From assembly GCF_030682035.1 (NCBI RefSeq), contig NZ_JAUXQZ010000028.1, positions 46,572-110,571 of the forward strand: DNA of 64,000 nt, in the 5' to 3' direction. This DNA is from Brevundimonas sp. GTDB lineage: Bacteria > Pseudomonadota > Alphaproteobacteria > Caulobacterales > Caulobacteraceae. The first letter of the stretch is position 1. Every line of letters begins with the position of its first letter. Positions 27,840 to 36,440 of the stretch are shown here, piece by piece. A program made the translations under genes and the position numbers. The notes beneath the pieces are model-generated. The model had not been told where the DNA came from and did no database searches. It saw nothing but the letters and a program-made list of their open reading frames with translations.

Positions 27840-28089
27840 GCTATCGTCATTCCGGGCGCAGAGACGCGCAGCGGCTCGGAGACCCGGAACCCCTCGTCAT
27901 CCTTCGGCCGAGCGAAGCTCGGACCGGGGGAGGCGCCGCGACGGCGGCGACCCGAAGCGCGGCGCGAAGCGTCAAACACCGGCGATGGCGGCGGACCACC
28001 ATTCCCGGACCGCGCTCCCGACAGGTTCGCGCTTCCGCGCGCCGCTGGGTTCCGGGTCTTCGCTGCGCTTCGCCCGGAATGACGATAGC
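27840..28089. mobile_element. 250-bp MITE-like element with perfect terminal inverted repeats
   Basis: The outer 19 bases at 27840-27858 (GCTATCGTCATTCCGGGCG) recur exactly as the reverse complement at 28071-28089. With small gaps the symmetry extends about 45 bases inward, through GACCCGGAACCC on both sides. The interior has no gene. No target-site duplication is evident. Such CGTCATTCCGGG-ended elements are frequent intergenic repeats in alphaproteobacteria; they presumably depend on a transposase encoded elsewhere. Confidence 0.75.
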
Positions 28090-28115
28090 AGTTAGGCGGT
28101 GCCGCACTGCTCACA

Positions 28116-28377
28116 ATCCGCTGATTGTCAGCATATCCCGCGCCGCCAACCCGCTGACTCTGCTTCGCTTCCCAAAAATACAGCGTCCCCAGCCCACCAC
28201 AGGAAGGCCCCGTCCTGGACTCCCCCCGTTCCGTCGCAGGGAAGGGCGCAGGGCCTTGCGATCTTGTCGTGGCGGAAACGGGATGAGCGGGAGGGGGTCG
28301 AACCTTCGTCGCAGCGGATCGCAGAGCGCCTCCGGGCCTCAAGCAGCGAGCCGCCGCGCGGCGAGCGTAGGCCCCCA
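28116..28377 (+). repeat. Dispersed repeat, copy 1
   Basis: About 262 bases that recur in the same orientation at 63530-63794. Long blocks are identical, for example GCATATCCCGCGCCGCCAAC and GGAAACGGGATGAGCGGGAG. The 3' end carries the palindrome-like GCCGCCGCGCGGCG. Open frames through it give the same arginine/proline-rich peptides in both copies and look non-coding. Confidence 0.8.
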
Positions 28378-28522
28378 AGAAAGGGCGACGGGCTTCGCGC
28401 CCGGCGCTCCGCCGGCCCTTCCCATCCCCTCCCGTCGTCCGGCGCGAGGCGACTGCCCCTGCCTCAAACCAGGCCACGCGCTCTTCTTGCCGGGCGCGGA
28501 AAGCGCCATAGTCACGAATCCC

Positions 28523-30373
28523 ATGCTCATCCGCCGCCTCCCCCCCGAGACCGTCAACCGCATCGCCGCCGGCGAGGTGGTCGAACGCCCGGCCAGCGCC
28601 ATCAAGGAGCTGGTCGAGAATGCGCTCGACGCCGGCGCCACGCGGATTGAAGTCCAGGCCGATGGCGGCGGGCTGACGCGCATCCTGATCGCCGACGACG
28701 GGCACGGCATGGCGGCGGACCAGCTGGCCCTGGCGGTCGAGCGCCATGCTACGTCAAAGCTGGAGCCCGATGACGCCGGCGACGTCGACCTGCTGCGCAT
28801 CCACACCCTCGGCTTCCGCGGCGAGGCCCTGCCCTCGATCGGTTCGGTGGCGCGACTGACCATCACCAGTCGCCCGAAAGATGGCGGCGACGCGCACGCG
28901 ATCACGGTGGAGGGCGGCGACCAGCGCCCCGTCGCCCCCGCCGGCTTCCCCGGCCCGCACGGGGCGCGGGTGGAGGTGCGTGACCTGTTCTACGCCACCC
29001 CCGCCCGGCTTAAGTTCATGAAATCCGAACGGTCCGAGGCCATGGCCATTTCGGAAGAGATCAAACGTCAGGCCATGGCCCATGAAGGCGTCGCCTTCAC
29101 CCTCGACCTCGACGGCAAGACCACCCTGCGGCTGCCCGCCGAACACCCCGGCGACGAGGGCCGGCTGAAGCGGCTCGCCGCCATGCTCGGCCGCGACTTC
29201 GAGGCCAACGCCCTGCTGATCGACCAGGCGCGGGACAATGTCCGCCTCACCGGCTACGCGGGCCTGCCGACCTACAGCCGGGGCAATGCCGGCCATCAGT
29301 ATCTGTTCGTCAACGGTCGCCCGGTGAAGGACCGGCTGTTGCAAGGCGCGCTGCGCGGCGCCTACGCCGACTTCCTCGCCCGTGACCGGCATCCGGCGGC
29401 GGTGCTGTTCCTCGAGATCGACCCGCTCTACGTCGATGTGAACGTCCACCCGGCCAAGGCTGAGGTACGCTTCCGCGACCCCGCCCTTGTGCGCGGCCTG
29501 ATCGTCGGCGCCCTGCGCCACGCCCTCGCCGCCGCCGGCCACCGCGCCTCGACCACGGTGGCGGCGGATGCGCTGGCCGGCTTCACCGCCCACGAGGGCG
29601 TGGGGGGTGGGGTGTGGGGTGTGGGGGCGGCTGGCGGCGCCGCCCCGGGCTGGTCCGGCTGGACCGGCTGGTCGGCTCCCGCCACTGTCGCCCAACTCAT
29701 CCCCGGCCTGAAGGAGCAAAGCGCGCGGGTGGAACCCGACTTCCCCGCCCCCCACACCCCACACCCCACACCCCACGCCCCGGACCCCGTCGACTACCCC
29801 CTCGGCGCCGCCCGCGCCCAGCTGCACGGCACCTATATCGTCGCCCAGACCCGCGACGGCCTCGTCGTCGTCGACCAACACGCCGCCCACGAACGGCTCG
29901 TCTATGAGCGGATGAAGGTCCAGATGGCCGCGGGTTCGGTGACGCGTCAGGCCCTGCTGGCTCCCGAGGTCGTCGAACTGGACCCTGCCGAGGCCGAGCG
30001 CGTCTCGTCCCGCGCCGATGAACTGGCGCAGCTGGGCCTGATCGTCGAACCGTTCGGCGCCGGGGCCCTGCTGGTCCGCGAGACTCCGGCCCTGCTCGGG
30101 GACACCGACGTCCAGGGCCTGATCCGCGACATCGCCGACGACCTGGCCGAACACGGTGCGGCCCTGGCCCTGTCCGAGCGGCTGGGCGAAGTCTGCGGGA
30201 CCATGGCCTGCCATGGCAGCGTCCGCGCCGGCCGCGTCCTGTCAGCGCCCGAAATGAACGCCCTGCTGCGCGAGATGGAGGTCACCCCCCATTCCGGCCA
30301 GTGCAACCACGGCCGCCCGACCTATGTCGAGCTCAAGCTGGCGGATCTCGAGAAGCTGTTCGGGCGGCGTTAG
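28523..30373 (+). CDS. mutL: DNA mismatch repair protein MutL
   Basis: This is the mismatch-repair coordinator, 616 residues from ATG 28523. The GHKL ATPase domain (about 1-335) has [25 protein letters not shown] and LGFRGEAL. The C-terminal domain (about 425-616) carries endonuclease-type motifs [21 protein letters not shown] and CNHGRP, so this MutL is probably a nicking enzyme, as in bacteria without MutH. The linker at residues 358-421 is unusual: a Gly/Trp-rich run and a [10 protein letters not shown] run are encoded by the two arms of an inverted repeat. It converges on rsmD with one base between stops. Confidence 0.96.
   Translation: MLIRRLPPETVNRIAAGEVVERPASAIKELVENALDAGATRIEVQADGGGLTRILIADDGHGMAADQLALAVERHATSKLEPDDAGDVDLLRIHTLGFRGEALPSIGSVARLTITSRPKDGGDAHAITVEGGDQRPVAPAGFPGPHGARVEVRDLFYATPARLKFMKSERSEAMAISEEIKRQAMAHEGVAFTLDLDGKTTLRLPAEHPGDEGRLKRLAAMLGRDFEANALLIDQARDNVRLTGYAGLPTYSRGNAGHQYLFVNGRPVKDRLLQGALRGAYADFLARDRHPAAVLFLEIDPLYVDVNVHPAKAEVRFRDPALVRGLIVGALRHALAAAGHRASTTVAADALAGFTAHEGVGGGVWGVGAAGGAAPGWSGWTGWSAPATVAQLIPGLKEQSARVEPDFPAPHTPHPTPHAPDPVDYPLGAARAQLHGTYIVAQTRDGLVVVDQHAAHERLVYERMKVQMAAGSVTRQALLAPEVVELDPAEAERVSSRADELAQLGLIVEPFGAGALLVRETPALLGDTDVQGLIRDIADDLAEHGAALALSERLGEVCGTMACHGSVRAGRVLSAPEMNALLREMEVTPHSGQCNHGRPTYVELKLADLEKLFGRR
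29596..29784. repeat. Inverted repeat inside the mutL linker
   Basis: Arms of about 35 bases, G-rich at 29597-29630 (repeated GGGGTGTGG units) and C-rich at 29745-29784 (repeated CCCCACA units), are reverse complements with small gaps. The 189-base span is a multiple of three and keeps the mutL frame open. It encodes only the disordered linker between the ATPase and dimerisation domains. Confidence 0.6.
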
Positions 30374-30374
30374 A

Positions 30375-30938
30375 TCATCTGACCCTGAGGAACAGCACGC
30401 GCGCTGCGCCGTAGTCGCGCGCGTCCAGCCGTTCATAGCCGGGTGTGTCGGTCTCGGGCTCGTCGGAGCCGCGTTCGAAGACCACGACGGCGCCGGATTT
30501 CAGCCAATTGCCTTCCAGCAGGCGCTGCAGGGTCTGCTCGCCTAAACCCGTGCGATACGGCGGATCGAGGAAGGCCAGATCGAAGGCCTCGCCGTCCGGG
30601 CCGGGCCGCCCGCCGAGGTCGGTGGCGCTGCGGCGATGCACCCGCGTGCGGCCCATGACGCCATAGGCGTCGGCGTTCTCGCGAATGGCCCCGCGCGCCT
30701 CCTCATCGGTCTCGACGAACAGGGCGAAGGCGGCGCCCCGGCTGATCGCCTCGAACCCCAGGGCGCCGGAGCCGGCATACAGATCCATCACCCGCATGCC
30801 ATCGAGCGGCTGCGCCCAGGCGGCGTGTTCCAACACGTTGAAGACCGCCTGACGCGCTCGGTCGGACGTCGGGCGCGTGCCCTGCCCCTCCGGCGTGACG
30901 ATGCTGCGCCCCTTCAGACTGCCCGCGACGATGCGCAC
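30375..30938 (-). CDS. rsmD: 16S rRNA (guanine966-N2)-methyltransferase RsmD
   Basis: This enzyme of 187 residues methylates G966 of 16S rRNA using SAM. Family landmarks are the start MRIVAGSLKGR, the RPTSDRARQAVFNVL segment, the SAM motif MDLYAGSGALGFEAISRG, and the catalytic motif LDPPYRTG. Its start lies three bases after the stop of the pseudouridine synthase gene, so the two rRNA-modification genes form an operon. Confidence 0.96.
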   Translation of the reverse strand: MRIVAGSLKGRSIVTPEGQGTRPTSDRARQAVFNVLEHAAWAQPLDGMRVMDLYAGSGALGFEAISRGAAFALFVETDEEARGAIRENADAYGVMGRTRVHRRSATDLGGRPGPDGEAFDLAFLDPPYRTGLGEQTLQRLLEGNWLKSGAVVVFERGSDEPETDTPGYERLDARDYGAARVLFLRVR

Positions 30939-30941
30939 GGA

Positions 30942-32441
30942 TCAGCCCCTGGAGCGCGGACCACGCGGACTGCCGCGCCCGCCGGCGGGACCGGCGCCCG
31001 GACGGGGGCTGCCCGGTTTCGAAAAGCCGCCCGGATGGGACCCGCCGGGCTTGCCCGCGAACGGCGGCTTGCCCCCGGGCTTGCGGTCGAAGGGGCGTTT
31101 GTCGCCGGGCCGGTCGTCGGATCGGGCGGCAGGCCGGGCTCCGGTGCGGGCGTCGCCGCGCGGCCGGTCGATGAACTGGTCCTCGCGCGGCTTGAACACA
31201 CGCTTGGGCCGTTCGCCGGACGCCGGCTCGGCGCCCTCAGATCGGGCCCGGGGGGTGAAATTCTTCTTTGGATGCTCGAATTTCGGCGCGGCCTTTGCCC
31301 AGCCGGGCTTCTTCTGCGGCCGGGCGGCGCGGTCGGCGGCGGCGTCAGCGGCGGCCCCGGCGGCGCGGACACGGCTGGGCTTGCGCGACGGATCCGAAAT
31401 GGCTGAGCCAGAGGCGCCCTTGTTGATCGGCGCAGAGGTGCGGCGGCCCGGGATCGGCGCGGGCGTGGAGACCGTGTTTCCGGTCGGCAGGGTCTCGGGC
31501 CGGATATGCTGGGCCAGCATCTCGCGGATCACGCGGGGGCCGACCTCCTCGACCGAACCCAGCGGCAGGGTGCCAAGCTGGAATGGACCGTAGGCGAGGC
31601 GGATCAGGCGGTTCACGGTCAGGCCCAGATGCTCCAGCACCTTGCGGACCTCGCGGTTCTTGCCCTCGGTGATGGAGACGCTGATCCACAGGTTGGCCGG
31701 CGCATTGCCCTCGCCCTCCCTGGCCTTGTCCAGCGTGGCCTCAATCGGGCCATAGCGAACACCGTCAACGGTGACGCCGTCCTTGAGCGAATCGAGCTGC
31801 AACTGGCTGACCCGACCGCGGGCGCGGGCCCGGTACTGGCGGACCAGTTCGGTCGCGGGCAGCTCCAGCGCCCGGCTCAGCTCGCCGTCGTTGGTCAGCA
31901 GCAGCAGGCCTTCGGTGTTGAGGTCGAGCCGGCCCACTGACAACACCCGGGGCAGGCCGCTAGGCAGGGCGTCGAACACGGTCGGCCGTCCAGCCGGATC
32001 GGTATGCGAGGTCAGCAGGCCGGCCGGCTTGTGATAGCGCCAAACCCGGGTCACCTCGGCCGAGCCGATCGGCTTGCCGTCGACGGTAATGACGTCTTCG
32101 CGCGTCACCAGCACAGCCGGGGTGTCGAGGATCTTGCCGTTGACCGCTACCTTGCCGAGGCCGATCAGCCGTTCGACCTCACGGCGCGACGCGATGCCGG
32201 CCCGGGCCATAACCTTGGCTATCCGTTCGCTGCGCTTGGGGGCCTCATCGACCTTGGGACCAGCCTTGCCGTCCTTCGCGAAGGACTTTCCACCCGGTTT
32301 GCCGAAGGATTTGCCGCCCTTGGGCGGACCGCGATCCTCGCCGCTCTCGACGCGCTTGACGTAGGGTTTGCGGGGGCCGTCGCGGCTGTCGTCTTGACGC
32401 GGGCGCGGCTTCTTGTCGTTGTCTCGGGGATGGCTGGCCAT
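30942..32441 (-). CDS. rluB: RluB/RsuA-family 23S rRNA pseudouridine synthase with long basic tails
   Basis: This protein has 499 residues from ATG 32441. A lysine/glycine-rich N-terminus (1-70) precedes an S4 RNA-binding domain (SERIAKVMARAGIASRREVERLI) and the synthase core with the catalytic aspartate in VGRLDLNTEGLLLLTNDG. The core ends near ETLPTGN, and about 170 residues of Arg/Pro/Gly-rich disordered tail follow. Such tails are common in alphaproteobacterial homologues. RluB is the likeliest member, since the core looks like the large-subunit enzymes, but RsuA/RluE cannot be fully excluded. Its 5' end overlaps divergent tadA by 12 bases if both annotated starts are used. Confidence 0.88.
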   Translation of the reverse strand: MASHPRDNDKKPRPRQDDSRDGPRKPYVKRVESGEDRGPPKGGKSFGKPGGKSFAKDGKAGPKVDEAPKRSERIAKVMARAGIASRREVERLIGLGKVAVNGKILDTPAVLVTREDVITVDGKPIGSAEVTRVWRYHKPAGLLTSHTDPAGRPTVFDALPSGLPRVLSVGRLDLNTEGLLLLTNDGELSRALELPATELVRQYRARARGRVSQLQLDSLKDGVTVDGVRYGPIEATLDKAREGEGNAPANLWISVSITEGKNREVRKVLEHLGLTVNRLIRLAYGPFQLGTLPLGSVEEVGPRVIREMLAQHIRPETLPTGNTVSTPAPIPGRRTSAPINKGASGSAISDPSRKPSRVRAAGAAADAAADRAARPQKKPGWAKAAPKFEHPKKNFTPRARSEGAEPASGERPKRVFKPREDQFIDRPRGDARTGARPAARSDDRPGDKRPFDRKPGGKPPFAGKPGGSHPGGFSKPGSPRPGAGPAGGRGSPRGPRSRG

Positions 32442-32915
32442 GATGAACGGTTCATGCACATGGCCTTGGCGTGTGCGCAAGCGGCGGCGGACGCTGGCGA
32501 GACGCCCGTCGGCTGCGTGATCGTCGACGAAACCACCGGGCAGGTGGTCGCCGAGGGTCGGAACGGCCCCATCGGCGCCCACGATCCGACCGCCCACGCA
32601 GAGATCGTGGCTATGCGGACTGCGGCGGCGAAGCGGGGAAATTATCGCCTCACCGGCCTGACCCTCTATGTGACGCTCGAGCCCTGCGCCATGTGCGCCG
32701 GCGCCATCAGCCACGCCCGCATCGGCCGTGTTGTCTGGGGCGCGGACGATCCCAAGGGCGGGGCGGTCGCGCATGGCCCCCGTTTCTTCGACCAACCGAC
32801 CTGCCACTGGAAACCCGCCGCTGAGGGCGGGGTCCTCGCCGTCGAGGGCGGCGACCTGCTGCGGTCCTTCTTCCGCGCCCGGCGCAAAGGAACGGCGGTC
32901 CCGGATGCACGTTAG
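32430..32915 (+). CDS. tadA: tRNA-specific adenosine deaminase TadA
   Basis: This deaminase converts A34 to inosine in tRNA-Arg(ACG). The 161-residue protein has the zinc and catalytic motifs: HAE in DPTAHAEIVAM, and PCAMC in LEPCAMCAGAISHARIGRVV. The segment GGAVAHG follows as in TadA. ATG 32430 overlaps the first codons of the divergent rluB gene; the internal ATG 32454 (MHMALACAQ) would avoid the overlap and is equally plausible. Neither start has a strong ribosome site. Confidence 0.95.
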   Translation: MAGHDERFMHMALACAQAAADAGETPVGCVIVDETTGQVVAEGRNGPIGAHDPTAHAEIVAMRTAAAKRGNYRLTGLTLYVTLEPCAMCAGAISHARIGRVVWGADDPKGGAVAHGPRFFDQPTCHWKPAAEGGVLAVEGGDLLRSFFRARRKGTAVPDAR

Positions 32916-32954
32916 TCCGCCGGGCCGCACGGCTCAGCTTGTCCGAGAGTCCGC

Positions 32955-33362
32955 ATGAAGTCCCTGGTCCTCGCCGCCGTCCTGACCTGTCTCGTGGTCG
33001 CCGCCTGCGGCCAGAAGCCGAAGGATGCGCCGACCGACGGAGACGCCGTGCGCGAACGGGCGCAGGAAGCCCAGACAGCGCGGCGTCGTACCGGGGCCGA
33101 AGCCCAGGACCGGGCCCTGAACCGGGTCATCCGCACCGTCTATCTGTGCGACAACAGCGAGCGTCTGTCGGTCGATTTCGACAATCCGCGCCAGATGGCG
33201 ACCGTGCGCAACTCCAGCGGCGAGGCCGTGGATCTTTACCAGGAACGGGCTACCGAAGGCATCTGGTACAAGGCCTCGGGCTATGAGCTGCGTGGCGAGG
33301 GCGTCATGGCCACCTGGACCTCGGACGGCCGTCCGCCGACGGAATGTCGGGCCGTCGACTGA
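32955..33362 (+). CDS. MliC-like lipoprotein (lysozyme inhibitor family)
   Basis: This is a lipoprotein of 135 residues. Signal peptide MKSLVLAAVLTCLVVAAC places the lipidated cysteine at 18. A charged, probably helical spacer (20-60) leads to a compact C-terminal domain with the MliC/COG3895 pattern: VYLCDNSERLSVDFDN, a short strand-rich core with GIWYKASGYELRGEG, and terminal CRAVD. The two cysteines in this domain could pair. Members inhibit c-type lysozyme in the periplasm; inhibition here is inferred from the fold only. Confidence 0.75.
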   Translation: MKSLVLAAVLTCLVVAACGQKPKDAPTDGDAVRERAQEAQTARRRTGAEAQDRALNRVIRTVYLCDNSERLSVDFDNPRQMATVRNSSGEAVDLYQERATEGIWYKASGYELRGEGVMATWTSDGRPPTECRAVD

Positions 33363-33452
33363 CCGTATCGGGGCGCCGGGGGCAGTCGACAATGAATTGA
33401 CATAACGTCGATTTTCGTTCTTCTGGTTGTGTTTACTTGGGAGGACGAGTCC

Positions 33453-34064
33453 ATGGCTGAAAGAGCGAACACCGGCGAAGGCGATCCGCTGGCCGCCTTT
33501 TTCGCGGCGACCCTGTCTTTCGTCTCGAACGTGACTCAGGACATGGTGAAGGCCTGTGGCGACGATCCTGACGCCGACCTGATCCGGACCAATGGCGCGC
33601 TGGTCCAGAACCATCTTCAAAAACTGTTTGCCAAGACCTCCGAGGTCTACGCTGGCACCAATCCGGCGACCCGCGCCACCGTCGGCGAATATCTGGCGCT
33701 CTCGGACGGGGTCTTCATCGCGGCTACGGGCGAGAAAACGGCCCGATCGAGCCTCGCCAAGGGAATCTTCGGCGGCGGTTTCTTCTCCTGGATCAGCAAA
33801 TACCTGACCGAGATCAAGAAGATCATCCGGTTCATCGTCACGCTGATCTTCCGTCGGGTGCCCGACTGGCTTGAAGACCTGCTCGTCCTGATCGACGAGA
33901 TCTGGGGCATGATCGCGGAACTGCTGGGCGGCGTCTTCGGATTCAATCGTCGGGAGATCGCAAGGGATATTTCGTCCGGCGAAATCAACTCCCTCAACGA
34001 GATCGCGGCCATGCAGCGGCTGAAGGCGGCCTCGCGCGAGATGGACGGATCGGAGGAAGACTAG
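33453..34064 (+). CDS. Conserved-looking protein of unknown function
   Basis: This frame encodes 203 residues from ATG 33453, chosen because GGGAGGA lies eight bases upstream (an in-frame codon at 33429 precedes it without a site). The N-terminal half is mixed helix (DPLAAFFAATLSFVSNVTQDMVKAC). Residues about 105-165 are amphipathic to hydrophobic (GIFGGGFFSWISKYLTEIKK, then RFIVTLIFRRVPDWLEDLLVL and GMIAELLGGVFGF) and could lie on or in a membrane. The C-terminus is charged. There is no signal peptide and no known motif. Coding is supported by the ribosome site and typical codon use; I do not recognise the family. Confidence 0.75.
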   Translation: MAERANTGEGDPLAAFFAATLSFVSNVTQDMVKACGDDPDADLIRTNGALVQNHLQKLFAKTSEVYAGTNPATRATVGEYLALSDGVFIAATGEKTARSSLAKGIFGGGFFSWISKYLTEIKKIIRFIVTLIFRRVPDWLEDLLVLIDEIWGMIAELLGGVFGFNRREIARDISSGEINSLNEIAAMQRLKAASREMDGSEED

Positions 34065-34073
34065 CCGAACTGT

Positions 34074-34676
34074 CTAAGCGAACGCCGCCAGCCGCGCATC
34101 CAGCCGCGCCCGAACCTCGGGCCAGTCGTCGTCGAGGACAGCGAACTGGGCGGTGTCGCGGATCCGGCCCTTGAAGGTGATCTTGTGCTTGCGCAGCACC
34201 CCCTCGTCGCGGGCTCCGAGCTTGCGGATCGCGGCCTGGCTGCCCGGATTGATGGCGTCGGTGATGATCTCGACCCGTACCGCGCCGCCGTCAAAGGCGT
34301 GGCCGAGCAGCAGTCTTTTGCACGACGGATCGACCGGGCCGCCGCGCGCTTCGGGCCGGTAGAAGGTCGAGCCGATCTCGCAGCGGCGATAGTCGGGCTT
34401 GATCTCATACAGGCTGGTCGAGCCGACGACCGCACCGTCCTCTTGCCGCCGCACGGCCCAGGCGATGCGCGTCGCCTGCTCCATCGCCCGGAGCGCCGAC
34501 CGCCACCAGCCGTCGAAATGCGGGCCGTAGCCGGCCGCGACCATGATGTCCCAGGACGCCGCGTCGCAATCCAGCGCCGCCCGGACTTCATCCTCCAGCG
34601 CCGCCGTGAGGGGTTCCAGCCGGACGAAGCGGTTTTCCAGCGGCAGCACGGCCAACGCCATCGGCGTATGGCTCAT
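34074..34676 (-). CDS. GNAT-family N-acetyltransferase (RimJ/RimL-like)
   Basis: This protein of 200 residues transfers an acetyl group from acetyl-CoA to an unknown amine. The profile is RimJ/RimL-like: [13 protein letters not shown] at the start, then [31 protein letters not shown] and a C-terminal [17 protein letters not shown]. The canonical Q/RxxGxG loop is degenerate in this group. ATG 34676 overlaps the aroB stop (ATGA), so it is the third gene of an aroK-aroB-GNAT operon. Confidence 0.85.
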   Translation of the reverse strand: MSHTPMALAVLPLENRFVRLEPLTAALEDEVRAALDCDAASWDIMVAAGYGPHFDGWWRSALRAMEQATRIAWAVRRQEDGAVVGSTSLYEIKPDYRRCEIGSTFYRPEARGGPVDPSCKRLLLGHAFDGGAVRVEIITDAINPGSQAAIRKLGARDEGVLRKHKITFKGRIRDTAQFAVLDDDWPEVRARLDARLAAFA

Positions 34677-35779
34677 GACGCACCCTCGGCCTTCAGGAAG
34701 GCGGCGACCGCGATGCGATCCACGGCCTTGTCGACGAAGGCCTCGCCAACGGCGCGGGCGAGGATCAGGGTCAGCCCCCCGCCCTCGGCCTTCTTGTCCC
34801 CCGCCATGCGGGTCAACAGCGCCTCAGCGGAAAAGCCGCCGACGGCGTCCAGCCGGGTCGGCAGGTCCGCCGCCGCGATGACCGCCTCGACCCGCGCCGC
34901 GTCTTCGCCCGAACACAGATCCTTGGTCGCGGCGAACCGGAACGCCAAGGCACAGCCCAAGGCCACCGCCTCGCCATGGGTCAGTTTCGTCTCGTCAAAT
35001 CCCAGCTCGGCCTCAATGGCGTGGCCAAAGGTATGACCGAGGTTCAGCAAGGCGCGCCGCCCGGCCTCCTTCTCGTCCTCGCCGACGATGGCGCTCTTGA
35101 TCTCGATCGACCTGACCACCGCCCGGCGCAGAGCCTCCGCATCGCCGCGCGCGCCCTCCGCCCCCTCGCCCGCCAGCCAGTCGAAGAAGACGGCGTCGCA
35201 GATCAGGCCATGCTTCAGCACCTCGGCCCAGCCCGAGCGCAGCTGGCGGGGCGGCAGGGTGGCCAGCAGGTCGATATCGACCACGACCAGCCGCGGCTGG
35301 TGGAAGGCGCCGACCAGATTCTTGCCGCGCGGCGTGTCGATCGCCGTCTTGCCGCCGACCGAGGAATCAACCTGGGCCAGCAGGGTGGTCGGAACCTGAA
35401 CGAAGTCGATGCCGCGCATGAACAGGGCCGCCGCCAGACCTGCGAGGTCGCCGACGACGCCGCCGCCCAAGGCCACGATCAGGTCGCGCCGGTCGAGCCC
35501 GAAAGCCAGCAGCCGGTCGATCACCCGCTCCAGCTCGGCGAAGGATTTGGAGGCTTCGCCGGGCGGCACGGTCAGCAGCCGGGCCCGGACCCCGGCAGTC
35601 TCCAGCGCCGCCAGCACGGCGGGACCGTGCAGGGCGGCGACGGTCTCGTCGGTGATGATGACGGTTCGTCCCTGCGCCAAGGCTGCGATCCGCGCGCCCA
35701 GCTCAGCCATCAGCCCTCGGCCGATGACGACCTCATAGGGCGCAAAGCCACCGCCGGAAACGCCGATCACCGTGCTCAT
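34673..35779 (-). CDS. aroB: 3-dehydroquinate synthase
   Basis: This enzyme carries out the second step of the shikimate pathway, closing DAHP to 3-dehydroquinate with NAD+ and a divalent metal. It has 368 residues. NAD-binding [14 protein letters not shown], the [20 protein letters not shown] segment, the metal-ligand region [13 protein letters not shown] and [12 protein letters not shown] are all present. ATG 35779 overlaps the aroK stop (ATGA, 35776-35779), the expected aroK-aroB coupling. Confidence 0.98.
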   Translation of the reverse strand: MSTVIGVSGGGFAPYEVVIGRGLMAELGARIAALAQGRTVIITDETVAALHGPAVLAALETAGVRARLLTVPPGEASKSFAELERVIDRLLAFGLDRRDLIVALGGGVVGDLAGLAAALFMRGIDFVQVPTTLLAQVDSSVGGKTAIDTPRGKNLVGAFHQPRLVVVDIDLLATLPPRQLRSGWAEVLKHGLICDAVFFDWLAGEGAEGARGDAEALRRAVVRSIEIKSAIVGEDEKEAGRRALLNLGHTFGHAIEAELGFDETKLTHGEAVALGCALAFRFAATKDLCSGEDAARVEAVIAAADLPTRLDAVGGFSAEALLTRMAGDKKAEGGGLTLILARAVGEAFVDKAVDRIAVAAFLKAEGAS

Positions 35780-36384
35780 GCCGCCGCCTCGGTCCAATAG
35801 GCTTCCAGTGCCCGGACGATGCCCTCGACCGCCTCGGCATGAGCGCCGCTGGCCACGTCCACGATCAAATCGGCGCCGGCGTAGAAGGGATAGCGTACCT
35901 CGGCCATGGCCTTCAGGGCCTCCAGCGGGTCGCGGCCGCGCAGCAGCGGGCGGGTGTCACGGCGTTGCACCCGGCCGGCCACGGTCTCGAGGTCGGCCCG
36001 CATCCAGACCGTGACGGCGCGGGCCTTGAGTTCGGCCCGGGTTTCAGGGTTGAGCACCGCCCCGCCCCCGGTCGCCAGCACCATGCGCGGCGCATGCAGC
36101 AGACGTTTCAGAACCCGCGCCTCTCCGGCCCGGAATTCGGCCTCGCCGAGTTGGGCGAAGATGTCTGAGACGGTCATGGCCGCCGCCGCCTCGATTTCGA
36201 TATCCCCATCCGCGAAAGGCAGACGCAGCCGTTTGGCCAGCCGGCGCCCGACCGTCGATTTGCCAACCCCCATCAACCCGACCAGGGCTATGGTGCGATC
36301 ATGCACGGGAATCAGTTCGTCATGGCTCACGACCGGCCTCGCGGGAGGCGGCTGGACGGCGACGGAACGGGCGGCGGCAGGCAC
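35776..36384 (-). CDS. aroK: Shikimate kinase
   Basis: This enzyme phosphorylates shikimate at the 3-OH. The Walker A loop GLMGVGKST lies at about 36-44, the substrate-binding DGDIEIE follows, GGGAV is at about 110, and the lid arginine is in RPLL. The frame opens at GTG 36384, giving 202 residues with a Pro/Ala-rich leader; GTG codons before SHDELIP or HDRTIALVG would give a more usual kinase length, so the start is uncertain. It is first in the aroK-aroB-GNAT operon and is divergent from xerD. Confidence 0.96.
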   Translation of the reverse strand: MPAAARSVAVQPPPARPVVSHDELIPVHDRTIALVGLMGVGKSTVGRRLAKRLRLPFADGDIEIEAAAAMTVSDIFAQLGEAEFRAGEARVLKRLLHAPRMVLATGGGAVLNPETRAELKARAVTVWMRADLETVAGRVQRRDTRPLLRGRDPLEALKAMAEVRYPFYAGADLIVDVASGAHAEAVEGIVRALEAYWTEAAA

Positions 36385-36440
36385 GGCATGACCCCACCAC
36401 CCTCTACACCAAGCGTCGCCGGCGCAAAGCGCCCAAGCGC

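Larger units (their letters stand above)
27779..28522. other. Gene-free repeat-bearing region between tpiA and mutL
   Basis: These 744 bases separate divergent tpiA and mutL. I find no credible gene: open frames on either strand are low-complexity and follow the repeats. The stretch contains an inverted-repeat element (27840-28089) and one copy of a dispersed repeat (28116-28377). The last 145 bases before mutL should hold its promoter, but I see no clear -35/-10 pair. Confidence 0.7.

Noticed and set aside
28290..28310. tRNA-like GGTTCGA segment on the minus strand within repeat copy 1
   Set aside because: No acceptor or anticodon stem can be built around it, and copy 2 has a base change that breaks the motif.
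26531..28522. Open frame continuous with mutL for about 2 kb upstream
   Set aside because: It runs through secG, tpiA and non-coding repeats on the opposite strand and is Arg/Gly-rich. The conserved MutL start is ATG 28523.
27788..28747. Minus-strand open frame through the repeats upstream of mutL
   Set aside because: Its peptide is shared with the frame in repeat copy 2 only because the DNA repeats; composition is not protein-like.
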